Positions 53,693-61,949 are shown, counted from the stretch's first letter. The stretch: 64,000 nucleotides of DNA from Pedobacter deserti (GCF_024436415.1 NZ_JAFMZQ010000002.1:62001-126000); one strand, 5' to 3'. Program-made: numbers and translations. The notes: a model not told the origin generated them from the letters alone.

Positions 53693-54715
53693 ATGAATAC
53701 CTTATTTTTAGATGCAGCATTTTCAAAGCAAACAGAACGTCCACCGGTATGGATGATGCGCCAGGCTGGCCGTTTCATGCCTGAATATTGGGAGATCAAA
53801 AACAAGTATTCCTTCCTGGAAATGTGTAAGACACCTGAAATTGCTGCCGATGTAACGATGTTACCGGTAGACTTGTTGGGTATCGATGCAGCGATTCTAT
53901 TTTCGGATATCCTGGTCACCGGAGAAGCAATGGGTGGCGATTTGAGTTTCACCCAGGGCATCGGTCCTAAATTCGCAAATCCGGTTCGCACTGCAGCAGA
54001 TGTGGACGCACTCGAAGTTGACGTGCTCGACCGCTTACAATACGTTGCCGACGCCATTAAAGTTATTCAACAACGCCTGAACGGCAGCATTCCTTTGATC
54101 GGCTTTGCGGGTGCGCCATTCACCGTAATGAGTTATCTGGTAGAAGGAGGTTCGTCAAAGGACTTCAAAACTACCAAACTGCTTATCCATAATGAACCTG
54201 AACTTGCCCATCGATTGCTGGCAAAAATTGCGCGTGTGACAGCAGACTACCTGAATCTGCAGATTGAAGCCGGTGTCAATGCAGTACAAATATTCGATAG
54301 CTGGGCGCTGGCATTGTCCTGGAATGACTACCAAGAATTTTCCCATCGGTATATCAAAGAGATCATAGCCAATTTAAACCGTAAGGATATTCCTGTCATC
54401 TCATTCTGTAAAGGCAGCTCCGTCTTTGCTCCGATTATGGCAGAGGCCAATCCAGATGTGGTGTCGGTCGACTGGAACGCAGATTTGCTGAACATAAAAA
54501 ACAGCCTTCCAAACGGTATTGCCGTGCAGGGCAACCTCGACCCGCACATTCTATATGCCGATAAGCCGGTTATTAAAAAACATATCCTGCAACTGTTTGA
54601 ACGCATGCGCGGGCAAAACGGATTCATCTTCAATCTGGGCCATGGAATCATGCCCGATATTCCGTTTGATCACGTAAAGTACGCTATCGAAGTCGTAAAA
54701 GAATTCAGATACTAA
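53693..54715 (+). CDS. hemE: Uroporphyrinogen decarboxylase
   Basis: A 340-residue enzyme converting uroporphyrinogen III to coproporphyrinogen III. Signature RPPVWMMRQAGRFMPEYW is near the N-terminus, with DILVTGEAMGGDL, GFAGAPFTVMSYLVEGG and NLGHGIMPDIPFDHV. It closes the core heme genes after the kinase-regulator-TPR insert. The hemJ-like gene begins 8 bases after the stop. Confidence 0.96.
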   Translation: MNTLFLDAAFSKQTERPPVWMMRQAGRFMPEYWEIKNKYSFLEMCKTPEIAADVTMLPVDLLGIDAAILFSDILVTGEAMGGDLSFTQGIGPKFANPVRTAADVDALEVDVLDRLQYVADAIKVIQQRLNGSIPLIGFAGAPFTVMSYLVEGGSSKDFKTTKLLIHNEPELAHRLLAKIARVTADYLNLQIEAGVNAVQIFDSWALALSWNDYQEFSHRYIKEIIANLNRKDIPVISFCKGSSVFAPIMAEANPDVVSVDWNADLLNIKNSLPNGIAVQGNLDPHILYADKPVIKKHILQLFERMRGQNGFIFNLGHGIMPDIPFDHVKYAIEVVKEFRY

Positions 54716-54723
54716 TTCCCATT

Positions 54724-55269
54724 ATGCAGGCCTATTACTACATACTAGCCGTCCATATCACTTTCGTGGTAAGCTGGATGGCTGGCTTGTTTTATAGTGT
54801 CCGGCTTTTTATCTACCATACCGAGGCAAACGAACTTTCTGATACTGAGCGCAGCATATTACAGCAAGCTTACGGACGTATGGAACATAAACTGTGGTAT
54901 ATCATCACCGTACCAGCCATGGTGCTTACTTTGCTGGCAGGCATCGGCATGTTAGTCGTGAACCCGGCACTTTTGCAAATGCCCTGGCTTCATGTAAAGC
55001 TCGGTTTTGTACTGTTACTCATCTTGTATCATTTCACATGCCAGCGCATCATGAAGCAACTGCAGACTGGTATTTTTAAATACAGCGCATTTCAGCTTCG
55101 TATGTGGAATGAGGTAGCTACCATACTGCTCGTGGCCATCGTCTTCACCGTTGTGTTAAAAAGTGCGGTCAACTGGATATACGGACTTATTGGGCTATTA
55201 CTGTTTGCCATCATCATTATGGCCGCAGTAAAGTGGTACAAACACTATCGGAACAAACACGGAAATTAA
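54724..55269 (+). CDS. hemJ: HemJ-like protoporphyrinogen oxidase (CopD-related)
   Basis: A 181-residue membrane protein with four to five helices. The HemJ pattern is seen in VHITFVVSWMAGLFYSVRLFIYH (a His and the Trp/Arg residues), then RMEHKLWYIITVPAM and PWLHVKLGFVLLLILYHF. HemJ oxidises protoporphyrinogen IX in bacteria lacking HemG/HemY. Its position right after hemE supports this. Coproporphyrinogen oxidase and ferrochelatase are not in the window. Confidence 0.85.
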   Translation: MQAYYYILAVHITFVVSWMAGLFYSVRLFIYHTEANELSDTERSILQQAYGRMEHKLWYIITVPAMVLTLLAGIGMLVVNPALLQMPWLHVKLGFVLLLILYHFTCQRIMKQLQTGIFKYSAFQLRMWNEVATILLVAIVFTVVLKSAVNWIYGLIGLLLFAIIIMAAVKWYKHYRNKHGN

Positions 55270-55282
55270 TTTTCGAATAGCG

Positions 55283-55312
55283 TGCAACGTTTCTGCGAGC
55301 GCGTGCGTCTTA
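55283..55312 (+). promoter_or_regulatory. ECF-type promoter of the sigma factor gene
   Basis: TGCAACGTTT (55283-55292) and TGCGTCTTA (55304-55312) resemble the CAAC/CGTC elements recognised by ECF sigma factors; CAAC and CGTC are 17 bases apart. It lies 12 bases before the sigma gene, so the factor probably drives its own synthesis. Confidence 0.55.
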
Positions 55313-55324
55313 CCACCATATAAC

Positions 55325-55891
55325 ATGAAATTGACGCAATATACCACAGAGGAACTTCTTAACGGCTGCAGGGCGGGTAACCGCAGGGTGCAGGAGGCCT
55401 TATACAGGCAGATGTCGGCCAAGATGCTTGCTGTATGTATGCGCTATGCCAGGGACGCGATGGAGGCCGAAGATATTCTTCAGAACGGTTTTATAAAGAT
55501 ATTTCAAAAGATCGGCGAATACAGGTCGGACGGTGCTTTCGAGGGCTGGATACGCCGCATAATGGTGAACACTGCGATTGAGCACTACAGGAAGAACAAA
55601 CGCTCCATGCACATCGTGTCTATCGAAGAGACAACTGAACAGCCGTCAGGAAATATTAACCTTAACAACCTCGGGATGCAGGACCTGATGAAAGTGATCC
55701 AGAAGCTGGCCGACGGCTACAGGATGGTATTCAACATGTATGCTATTGAAGGATACTCTCATAAAGAGATCTCCGAGTCGCTGGGAATATCAGAAGGGGC
55801 AAGCAAATCACAGCTTTCCAGGGCAAGGTCTATTCTGAAACAGGAAATTATCAAATTGGAGGGTATTAATTATGCAACATATGCAGGATAA
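55325..55891 (+). CDS. ECF-type RNA polymerase sigma factor
   Basis: A 188-residue ECF sigma factor. Region 2 is at about 20-90 (RYARDAMEAEDILQNGFIKIFQKIGEYRSDGAFEGWIRRIMVNTAIEHYRKN). Region 4 is at about 115-175 (LADGYRMVFNMYAIEGYSHKEISESLGISEGASKSQLSRARSILK). There is no STN/FecR-type partner; the next gene overlaps by 20 bases and looks like its anti-sigma factor. It probably controls envelope functions, given the barrel gene that follows. Confidence 0.92.
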   Translation: MKLTQYTTEELLNGCRAGNRRVQEALYRQMSAKMLAVCMRYARDAMEAEDILQNGFIKIFQKIGEYRSDGAFEGWIRRIMVNTAIEHYRKNKRSMHIVSIEETTEQPSGNINLNNLGMQDLMKVIQKLADGYRMVFNMYAIEGYSHKEISESLGISEGASKSQLSRARSILKQEIIKLEGINYATYAG

Positions 55892-56591
55892 AGAGTTCGA
55901 TGAGCTATTCAAAATTAAGCTCGATCAGGCAGAAATAAAGCCGCCGGTTCAGCTTTGGGATAAAATACAGGAGAATTTGGACGGACCGAAAAAGAGAAAT
56001 GCCCCGGTGGCATACTGGGTAGCAGCCGCCGTAGTCACTATTATAGGTGCCGTAGCATTATTGTCGCCCAATACCGAGAAGCTACAGTTGCAAAGACCAC
56101 TTGCTGTCGAAACCCCGGTTGAGGTTTTGAAGGAAGAGCCAACAGCTCCAGCTATGCCCGTTAAAACGGCGAGCGAGAGAAAACCTGCTTATCAAAGCAC
56201 ACCGCTGGTTATTGCACCCAGAGTATCTGAGGATGAATTGCGGGAAAGTTTTGTAGCCATGCAACCTGATCCGGTAACTGAGCGTCATGATGTTAAGAAA
56301 GATAAAATAATTGAGATAAAGCCGACAGAACCTGCGGTTGCCACGCCAGATGAAGTTATGATGGCTGATGCCGGAATCTCGCCGGAAGCCCTGGCTCAGG
56401 CTACGACAGCTGAATCGGACGGGGAGAGGAAAGGCATACGCAACGCAGGAGATGTGATCAACTATGTGGTTGGCAAGGTTGACAAGCGGGAAAGAAAGAT
56501 CATTGAGTTTCGAACAGATGAAGATGACAACTCCTCATTGGTTTCTTTGAACATCGGTATCATAAAATTCAACAGAAGATCTGACAGATAA
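55872..56591 (+). CDS. Probable single-pass anti-sigma factor
   Basis: A 239-residue protein. An N-terminal cytoplasmic part (DKEFDELFKIKLDQAEIKPPVQLWDKIQENL) leads to one membrane helix at about 49-66 (YWVAAAVVTIIGAVALL). A long, Pro/Glu-rich, low-complexity periplasmic region follows. The layout and the 20-base overlap with the sigma gene indicate an anti-sigma factor, though no zinc-binding HxxxCxxC motif is seen. A second ATG at 55881 is an alternative start. Confidence 0.72.
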   Translation: MQHMQDKEFDELFKIKLDQAEIKPPVQLWDKIQENLDGPKKRNAPVAYWVAAAVVTIIGAVALLSPNTEKLQLQRPLAVETPVEVLKEEPTAPAMPVKTASERKPAYQSTPLVIAPRVSEDELRESFVAMQPDPVTERHDVKKDKIIEIKPTEPAVATPDEVMMADAGISPEALAQATTAESDGERKGIRNAGDVINYVVGKVDKRERKIIEFRTDEDDNSSLVSLNIGIIKFNRRSDR

Positions 56592-56613
56592 GACATTATA
56601 AACACACACAAAA

Positions 56614-57429
56614 ATGAAAAACCTGATATTGACAGCACTCATGGTAAGCGGGCTTACCGGTGCCATTGCATCAACCGCTGCCGGACAGCAAGATTCCACC
56701 GCCAAGGAAAAGTCCAAGTGGCGCGACCGTAAGGAATACAGCGTAACACTCGGAATTCGTGATACCGAGAGCAGCGATAGCACAAGACGGACCAAAGCCA
56801 GCAAGGGCAGATTCGTAGGCGGGCTTACCTTCACCCGGATCGATCTCGGATACAGCCGGTTGATCGACAACGGTAGCTTTACACTTTCTCCCGAAAACGA
56901 GTTCCTGGATTACCGCGGTGGAAAAACCAGTACCTTCTCTTTCGACGTTGTACAAATGGGCTACCGGTTTAACCAGAACTTTAAGATCTACGTTGCCGGA
57001 GGTTTCGATTGGACGCATATACGGTTGAACAAAGACATTACCATACAGCCAGATCAGGGGGAATTAACCTACGTAGAGGAAGATATCCAATTCTCCAAGA
57101 ACCGTTTTTCCAGCAGCTATGTACACATTCCGCTCAACTTCGAGCTAAGAACATCTGAAAACAGCAAAGGTAATCGCTTCTACTTCATTGCAGGCCCCGA
57201 GGTCAGCTTCCTGCTCAACGGTAAGGTTAAACAAAAGAGCGACGAGCGCGGTAAGCAGAAGTTCAAAGACGACTATAATTTTCAGGCACTACGATACGGA
57301 GCTACCGCCAGGTTCGGTTATGCAGGTATAGGTTTCTTCACCAAGTTCTATTTCAACGATATGTTTGCCACCGATGCGCAGAAAGGGCTGAAAAACATGT
57401 CTTTCGGTATCACGCTCGGACTGAACTAG
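56614..57429 (+). CDS. Outer-membrane beta-barrel protein
   Basis: A 271-residue protein with a signal peptide ending STAAGQ. Barrel strands alternate hydrophobic and polar residues and the chain ends MSFGITLGLN, a normal outer-membrane end. The pattern fits the general beta-barrel family PF13568. It follows the sigma/anti-sigma pair after 22 bases and may be the target or sensor of that system. The mature N-terminus is Lys/Asp/Ser-rich. Confidence 0.82.
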   Translation: MKNLILTALMVSGLTGAIASTAAGQQDSTAKEKSKWRDRKEYSVTLGIRDTESSDSTRRTKASKGRFVGGLTFTRIDLGYSRLIDNGSFTLSPENEFLDYRGGKTSTFSFDVVQMGYRFNQNFKIYVAGGFDWTHIRLNKDITIQPDQGELTYVEEDIQFSKNRFSSSYVHIPLNFELRTSENSKGNRFYFIAGPEVSFLLNGKVKQKSDERGKQKFKDDYNFQALRYGATARFGYAGIGFFTKFYFNDMFATDAQKGLKNMSFGITLGLN

Positions 57430-57446
57430 AAAGCCGCAATTTCTTT

Positions 57447-57454
57447 TATCTTTG
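57447..57454 (+). promoter_or_regulatory. Candidate -7 box before the ABC gene
   Basis: TATCTTTG matches TAnnTTTG and ends 4 bases before the GTG start, which would make the transcript leaderless or nearly so. A -33 element at the right distance is not clear. Confidence 0.35.
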
Positions 57455-57458
57455 ACCT

Positions 57459-58454
57459 GTGCAAGAAGAAATCATTCAGGTCAGAAATCTTAGTAAACAA
57501 TACCTGCCAGAGCTTCCGGCAGGTATTCGTCATATCAATTTTTCTGTAAACGCAGGAAGTATTGTAGCCATTATAGGCGAAAGCGGCAGCGGGAAATCAA
57601 CCCTTTTAAAAGCCATTTATGGTGCCGTTAAAGTGGATGAGGGCGAGGTACTTTTCCGGGGAAAGCGCGTTTTAGGACCCGATGAGCAACTTATCCCGGG
57701 GCATAAAGAAATGAAGATGGTTACCCAGGATTTCTCCCTGAACATCTACGCCAAGGTGTACGACAACATATCGTCTATGCTGTCTAACACCGATATTAAA
57801 TCAAAGCACGAGAAGACCATCCAAATGATGGAACATCTGCGTATCTCTCACCTGAAAGACAAAAAGATCACGCAGTTGAGCGGCGGCGAGCAGCAGCGCG
57901 TAGCTATCGCTAAGGCGCTGATCAGCGATACCGCTGTGCTATTGCTCGATGAACCCTTTAGCCAGGTAGACGCCTTGCTCAAAAACCAGTTGAGGGCAGA
58001 CATCAAACGCATTGCACGCGAAACGGGCGTCACCGTCATCATGGTATCTCATGATCCGGCCGACGGCCTGTTTCTGGCCGACGAGCTCTTAATCGTAAAA
58101 GACGGACAATTGCTTCAGAAGGGCGAGCCATCATACCTTTATAACCATCCTGAACATGTATATACCGCACGGATACTGGGCAATGCCAATGTGCTTAATG
58201 CCAGTGAGGCCAGACAACTTCAGCTCGAACCAGTCGGAGGACACCTGGTATTCTATCCAGAGTGGGTACATCTTGGAAGCAGTTGGAACAGCCGGAAATA
58301 TGAAGTAAAGGACGTTTACTACAAAGGATTTTATGAGGAGCTTTTGCTATACCGCAACGGTGTACACATCAGGGCTATCCAACTTAACCGCGGCGAACAT
58401 CGAAGACACGATTATGTCCAGGCGGAGATCAGCAAGACGCTCGCAATACATTAA
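57459..58454 (+). CDS. ABC transporter ATP-binding protein, no permease nearby
   Basis: A 331-residue ABC ATPase. Walker A GESGSGKST lies at 40-48, the signature LSGGEQQR near 140, Walker B LLLDEPF and the H-loop HD in MVSHDPADG. The sequence resembles PotA/UgpC-type importers and has a C-terminal extension of about 90 residues (after ILGNANVLNASEA) that may be a regulatory domain. No permease or binding protein is adjacent, so its substrate is unknown. The start codon appears to be GTG. Confidence 0.88.
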   Translation: MQEEIIQVRNLSKQYLPELPAGIRHINFSVNAGSIVAIIGESGSGKSTLLKAIYGAVKVDEGEVLFRGKRVLGPDEQLIPGHKEMKMVTQDFSLNIYAKVYDNISSMLSNTDIKSKHEKTIQMMEHLRISHLKDKKITQLSGGEQQRVAIAKALISDTAVLLLDEPFSQVDALLKNQLRADIKRIARETGVTVIMVSHDPADGLFLADELLIVKDGQLLQKGEPSYLYNHPEHVYTARILGNANVLNASEARQLQLEPVGGHLVFYPEWVHLGSSWNSRKYEVKDVYYKGFYEELLLYRNGVHIRAIQLNRGEHRRHDYVQAEISKTLAIH

Positions 58455-58455
58455 T

Positions 58456-59622
58456 CTAAGCCGGTTCCTTCAGCTTCACATACAGCAACTCAAAGTTCCG
58501 AAGGGCAGGAATGTCTTTAATCTCCGATACCGGTTTTTTACCCGGAGGCTTCATCGGTACCGGCATCACGAAGTATTCACCCATCCGCGCTAATACCCTT
58601 CCCTTGGAAAGGAAGCTGCTGTCCGATTTCGTTTTATAAGCACCCGTCTGCATCACCTTTCCGCTCTTCTTATGGTAAAATACATTTCTCGGTGTACGCC
58701 TCGAGCCAAAGCTGTAACGGAAGGTCACCCAATCGTCGTTAATAAACAAACTGTTGTTATCATACATCAGATTAGAAGATTCCATCCTGTTCCAGTACGC
58801 GAAATGGTCTTTAGGTGTTGCTTCAGTTTTTATGTCTATGTTCGGTTTTATGCTTTCAGGCAGCTCAACCGTGTATGCCGGCTTAATGCCTTTTCCCGAC
58901 AGGCTGTAAATATTGCGATCAAGCAAAGGAAAATAGTAGACATCATTACCGTAGTTCTCGAACTGATGAGGAAAGGTCAGGTCCAGGTTCTTCTGTATGG
59001 GCCAGTAAAACATCTCCTTGGCCTGAGGGGTAAGCATATTGCCGCTGCGATGATATAGGCTGATCCGTCGCATATACTTATTATTGTTGTTATTAAGCAT
59101 TTCGCTTACATAAAAATCGCCGCTCTTGGCGAAGGTCAGTCCGAAGTCTTTAATGCCCACAATAGTAAGCGTGTCAAACGGCAGCCCGCTGGTTCTGTAC
59201 CGGAAAATCTTTTTAAGATCAAGATCCAATATTTCAATAAGCCCATTCTCACTGTCAAATGCTACATCAGCGATATTCGTATAATTGTCATTGCGTTCGT
59301 GCAGGTTATGGATCCTGGTTGCCGGCCTGCCTTTCTCATCAAAAATAAGCACCATGCTTTGCAGGCGGTCGGCCACAATAATCGCGCTGTCAGTCACAAA
59401 GAGATTCGATATATGCTTAATGGAGAAGCCTGAATCAGTTTTCAGTTTAACCCGGTACATTTCAGCGGCAATATCTTCAATATACACCGTGGGCGTGTCA
59501 TTAGGGTTCAGCCTGATCTTCTCGCCCAATGCAGTGGGGGGCTCAACGGTCTTGGCTTCCTTATTTTGATTACAGCTGGCTGCGAGCAGCGCAATAAATA
59601 ACAGTAACAGGCAATGTCTCAT
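58456..59622 (-). CDS. 6-bladed beta-propeller lipoprotein
   Basis: A 388-residue lipoprotein with lipobox LLAASCNQNK. The body carries propeller-type repeats (ISNLFVTDSAIIVADRLQSMVLIFDEKG, IADVAFDSENGLIEILDLDLKKIFRY and others) as in the 6-bladed beta-propeller (DUF5128-like) group of Bacteroidota. Function unknown. It follows the small secreted protein gene on the minus strand after a hairpin. It ends one base from the convergent ABC ATPase gene. Confidence 0.85.
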   Translation of the reverse strand: MRHCLLLLFIALLAASCNQNKEAKTVEPPTALGEKIRLNPNDTPTVYIEDIAAEMYRVKLKTDSGFSIKHISNLFVTDSAIIVADRLQSMVLIFDEKGRPATRIHNLHERNDNYTNIADVAFDSENGLIEILDLDLKKIFRYRTSGLPFDTLTIVGIKDFGLTFAKSGDFYVSEMLNNNNNKYMRRISLYHRSGNMLTPQAKEMFYWPIQKNLDLTFPHQFENYGNDVYYFPLLDRNIYSLSGKGIKPAYTVELPESIKPNIDIKTEATPKDHFAYWNRMESSNLMYDNNSLFINDDWVTFRYSFGSRRTPRNVFYHKKSGKVMQTGAYKTKSDSSFLSKGRVLARMGEYFVMPVPMKPPGKKPVSEIKDIPALRNFELLYVKLKEPA

Positions 59623-59633
59623 GAAATATCTGG

Positions 59634-59663
59634 ATAAAACCTGCCATCCTACACGGATGGCAG
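59634..59663 (-). terminator. Intergenic terminator/attenuator before the propeller gene
   Basis: A 9-bp perfect stem (59641-59649 with 59655-59663) with a 5-nt loop is followed on the minus strand by GGTTTTATC. It lies between the small secreted protein and the propeller lipoprotein genes and would lower expression of the latter. The T tract is short, so readthrough is likely. Confidence 0.6.
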
Positions 59664-59678
59664 ATCGGTTAGGGAATG

Positions 59679-60071
59679 CTAGTAGTCGTAGTGATAAGAA
59701 CCCAGGATATTGGTTACATCATGCCCGGCCCATGGATCTGCCGGATAAGACGGTCCTGGTCTGCGGTCGTAAGTGACGATCTGCCCGCACATCGTCCCGG
59801 AGTTACTAGCAGTGAAATAGTAAAATCCGTCATCATAGCCATACCAGCCGTAGCTAGCATAGAAGTCGTCATTTACAAATGTCCACGTACCAGTCCTTCT
59901 CCAGGTTTCCGGGTAACTGCCACAATATTTAGTTCCGTTTCCATCGGTCCATGCCGCAACAGCCTTGCTTGGCGAAGTGGTTACATCGTAGTCAAACGCT
60001 GCGTATTGCAGATTAAAAACAAGTGTTAATACAACGGCTAACACGCCTGTGATTTTTAATAATTTTTTCAT
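59679..60071 (-). CDS. Small secreted protein with two cysteines
   Basis: A 130-residue protein starting MKKLLKITGVLAVVLTLVFNLQ, a signal peptide, followed by a Tyr/Trp/Asp-rich mature part. Two cysteines (KYCGSY and TMCGQI) could form a disulfide. I do not recognise the family with certainty. The layout (short secreted protein before a propeller lipoprotein) is reminiscent of NVEAL-type loci in Bacteroidota, although a true NVEAL motif is not seen. Upstream are two hairpins and the polytopic membrane protein gene. Confidence 0.65.
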   Translation of the reverse strand: MKKLLKITGVLAVVLTLVFNLQYAAFDYDVTTSPSKAVAAWTDGNGTKYCGSYPETWRRTGTWTFVNDDFYASYGWYGYDDGFYYFTASNSGTMCGQIVTYDRRPGPSYPADPWAGHDVTNILGSYHYDY

Positions 60072-60130
60072 TGTTTGTTTTTTAATGTGAATGATTAAGT
60101 ATTAGGATGGTTTCAAAGCAACATATGTCA

Positions 60131-60189
60131 GACCCCTGTCGGGGTCACCAGTGCTGAAGCTTAAAGCGCCTGCCGTTTACGGTCGGCGC
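60131..60189 (-). terminator. Two tandem hairpins after the membrane protein gene
   Basis: On the minus strand a nested stem (60166-60189: GCGCC with GGCGC, inner CCG with CGG) is followed by a second stem (60131-60136 with 60141-60146, loop 4). T tracts are short. They may reduce transcription into the small secreted protein gene. Confidence 0.4.
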
Positions 60190-60227
60190 CATACACAAGT
60201 GATACGTCATATAGGTATTGGTTTGTG

Positions 60228-61523
60228 TCATTTTGTTGCCGGATTGCCAGGAGCAGCCTGATGTTTTTGAAAATCATTCCGCTGCTTCAGCAGATCTTTT
60301 AATTCCTTCTTGAGCATCGTGCTGTCGTGCCATATTTTACTATGCTGATGACCGTAAGCCCCCAGAACGATCAGGTAAACTACAAAGCCCGACAAAGCAA
60401 GACGGTTATACTTTTTATATTGTAAAGCCTTATCCAGGAAGTAGGCAATGAGAAAAAATACACCGATCGATGCCATGTACACATAGCGGTCGGCCACAAT
60501 CGCAAACCTCGAAATTGGGATAATGTGCAAGGCCACACCCAGGTGAATAATAAAGAACACAATCCCAAAGAACACCCAGCGTTTCTTCCAGAAATCCAGA
60601 AAAGACACCACAATGATCAGCAGCATCGCCGGATAGAGCCAAAACCTGAGAGGTACGTTCTCGCCCATGGCATTTGGAAACATATACAGATAACTCAGGT
60701 TCACCGGGAACAAACATTTCACCAGGTATTCCGTGATGGAGTAAGAGGCAAATATTATATTCTGATAAAAAGGATATTTAGGTGCATCCGAGAGCAGGCC
60801 CACTTTATCGGCCCCCTGCGACAGCAGCGTGATGTATCCAAAGATCAGTGACAGCACAAAGAAGGGAATCTTTTCTAACCATACACTGCGCGACTTCAGG
60901 TCACGTTTCAACGTATAATCTACCAGCAGCAGGCATACAGGCAAAGTAACGGCCTGCTCTTTGCCACCAAAGGAGCAAACGAAAAGAAAAAGCGTAAGAA
61001 GGTAAAACGCCACCTTTCTGTTTTCAAGATAACTTAAATAGGCATGGAGGGCAGCCAGGTAGAAGAAACTGTAGATTAATATCTTAGACGCAGATATCCA
61101 GGCGACCGACTCCACCAGGAAGGGGTGCACCGCCATCAGTAATGCCGTGATCATGGCTATGCGTTGCACAGAAGCGCGCTCAAAACTCTCCGCTTTGCCA
61201 AGCAATCTCAGCATAAAGAAATAAGTAAGCACCGCATTGGCTACGTGCAGCAGAACGCCAAAGGTATGAAACCAGAAGGGATCATAACCAAACAAGGCAT
61301 ACAAAGCTGTGTAAGAAAGCTGGTTTAGCGGAGCATACTGACCCTCGTAAAAATCAGTGAATATCGCCTCCAGATTTTCCATGGTAAAGCCACCCGCCGT
61401 GTACAGGTTAATCACCACCCATTGGTCGTCCCAGGCCAGCTGGAACTGATGCGAGAAAACAGGAATATATACAAGCACAGCAGCTACTGCCAGTGCAAGC
61501 ACAGCCTTCAGCGTTTTTGTCAT
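60228..61523 (-). CDS. Polytopic membrane protein, GT-C/TMTC-like
   Basis: A 431-residue protein with about ten hydrophobic helices. The early loop AWDDQWVVIN with adjacent acidic residues, and the general hydrophobic pattern (GYDPFWFHTFGVLLHVANAVL, VLSLIFGYITLL), resemble lipid-linked-sugar glycosyltransferases of the GT-C fold such as TMTC proteins. The usual C-terminal TPR part is missing; only a short charged tail follows. It is 17 bases after the HTH gene, so both probably share a transcript. Glycosyltransferase activity is an inference. Confidence 0.7.
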   Translation of the reverse strand: MTKTLKAVLALAVAAVLVYIPVFSHQFQLAWDDQWVVINLYTAGGFTMENLEAIFTDFYEGQYAPLNQLSYTALYALFGYDPFWFHTFGVLLHVANAVLTYFFMLRLLGKAESFERASVQRIAMITALLMAVHPFLVESVAWISASKILIYSFFYLAALHAYLSYLENRKVAFYLLTLFLFVCSFGGKEQAVTLPVCLLLVDYTLKRDLKSRSVWLEKIPFFVLSLIFGYITLLSQGADKVGLLSDAPKYPFYQNIIFASYSITEYLVKCLFPVNLSYLYMFPNAMGENVPLRFWLYPAMLLIIVVSFLDFWKKRWVFFGIVFFIIHLGVALHIIPISRFAIVADRYVYMASIGVFFLIAYFLDKALQYKKYNRLALSGFVVYLIVLGAYGHQHSKIWHDSTMLKKELKDLLKQRNDFQKHQAAPGNPATK

Positions 61524-61540
61524 ACATTAAAAAAAAAAGA

Positions 61541-61783
61541 TTAGCTTACCTGTTCAAGGTGCTTAAACTGAAAATCGAAAGTGCCATCCCGGCAATAATA
61601 ATAAGAGCGTCTTGTCCGCGAGTACCTCACATCGGCGCCGAGCGACCGCAAAATATCCACGTACTCGAACACCGTCCGTTCGCTCACGCTGAGTTTTTTC
61701 GCCAATTGTTCCGGCGATCCGGTGTTGCGCTTTCGGATAAGTTCATTTAAATAGTCGAGGCGATCAAAATAATACTTAGGCAT
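61541..61783 (-). CDS. Small helix-turn-helix DNA-binding protein
   Basis: An 80-residue protein with a winged helix-turn-helix of the HTH_11 type: IRKRNTGSPEQLAKKLSVSERTVFEYVDILRSLG, followed by a YSRTRRSYYYCRDG wing. There is no ligand domain. The longer frame to 61879 covers an upstream dyad and has no SD-like sequence, so ATG at 61783 is preferred. Probably regulates itself and the genes downstream, as nested inverted repeats precede it. Confidence 0.75.
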   Translation of the reverse strand: MPKYYFDRLDYLNELIRKRNTGSPEQLAKKLSVSERTVFEYVDILRSLGADVRYSRTRRSYYYCRDGTFDFQFKHLEQVS

Positions 61784-61832
61784 AGGGAAATGATTAAGTT
61801 TTTGAGCTGTTAACAATAAAGGTTTATACTGG

Positions 61833-61879
61833 TTGTATAAAGTTAAGTATCTATACCGCAGAAAATCTGCGTTATACAA
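61833..61879. promoter_or_regulatory. Nested inverted repeats upstream of the HTH gene
   Basis: Inner dyad: TATACCGCAGA (61852-61862) and TCTGCGTTATA (61866-61876), 11-base arms with one mismatch and 3-base spacer. Outer pair: TTGTATAA (61833-61840) and TTATACAA (61872-61879), exact reverse complements. They may bind the adjacent HTH protein. Confidence 0.45.
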
Positions 61880-61892
61880 CTTTTTTTATTAA

Positions 61893-61930
61893 GCAAAAAA
61901 AAGAGCCTGATATTTAATACCAGGCTCTTT
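61893..61930 (-). terminator. Intrinsic terminator after the small lipoprotein gene
   Basis: A 10-bp stem (61900-61909 with 61921-61930) and 11-nt loop, followed on the minus strand by a run of T residues. It separates the lipoprotein gene from the HTH unit. Confidence 0.88.
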
Positions 61931-61949
61931 CTTAGAAATGCAAATGAGT

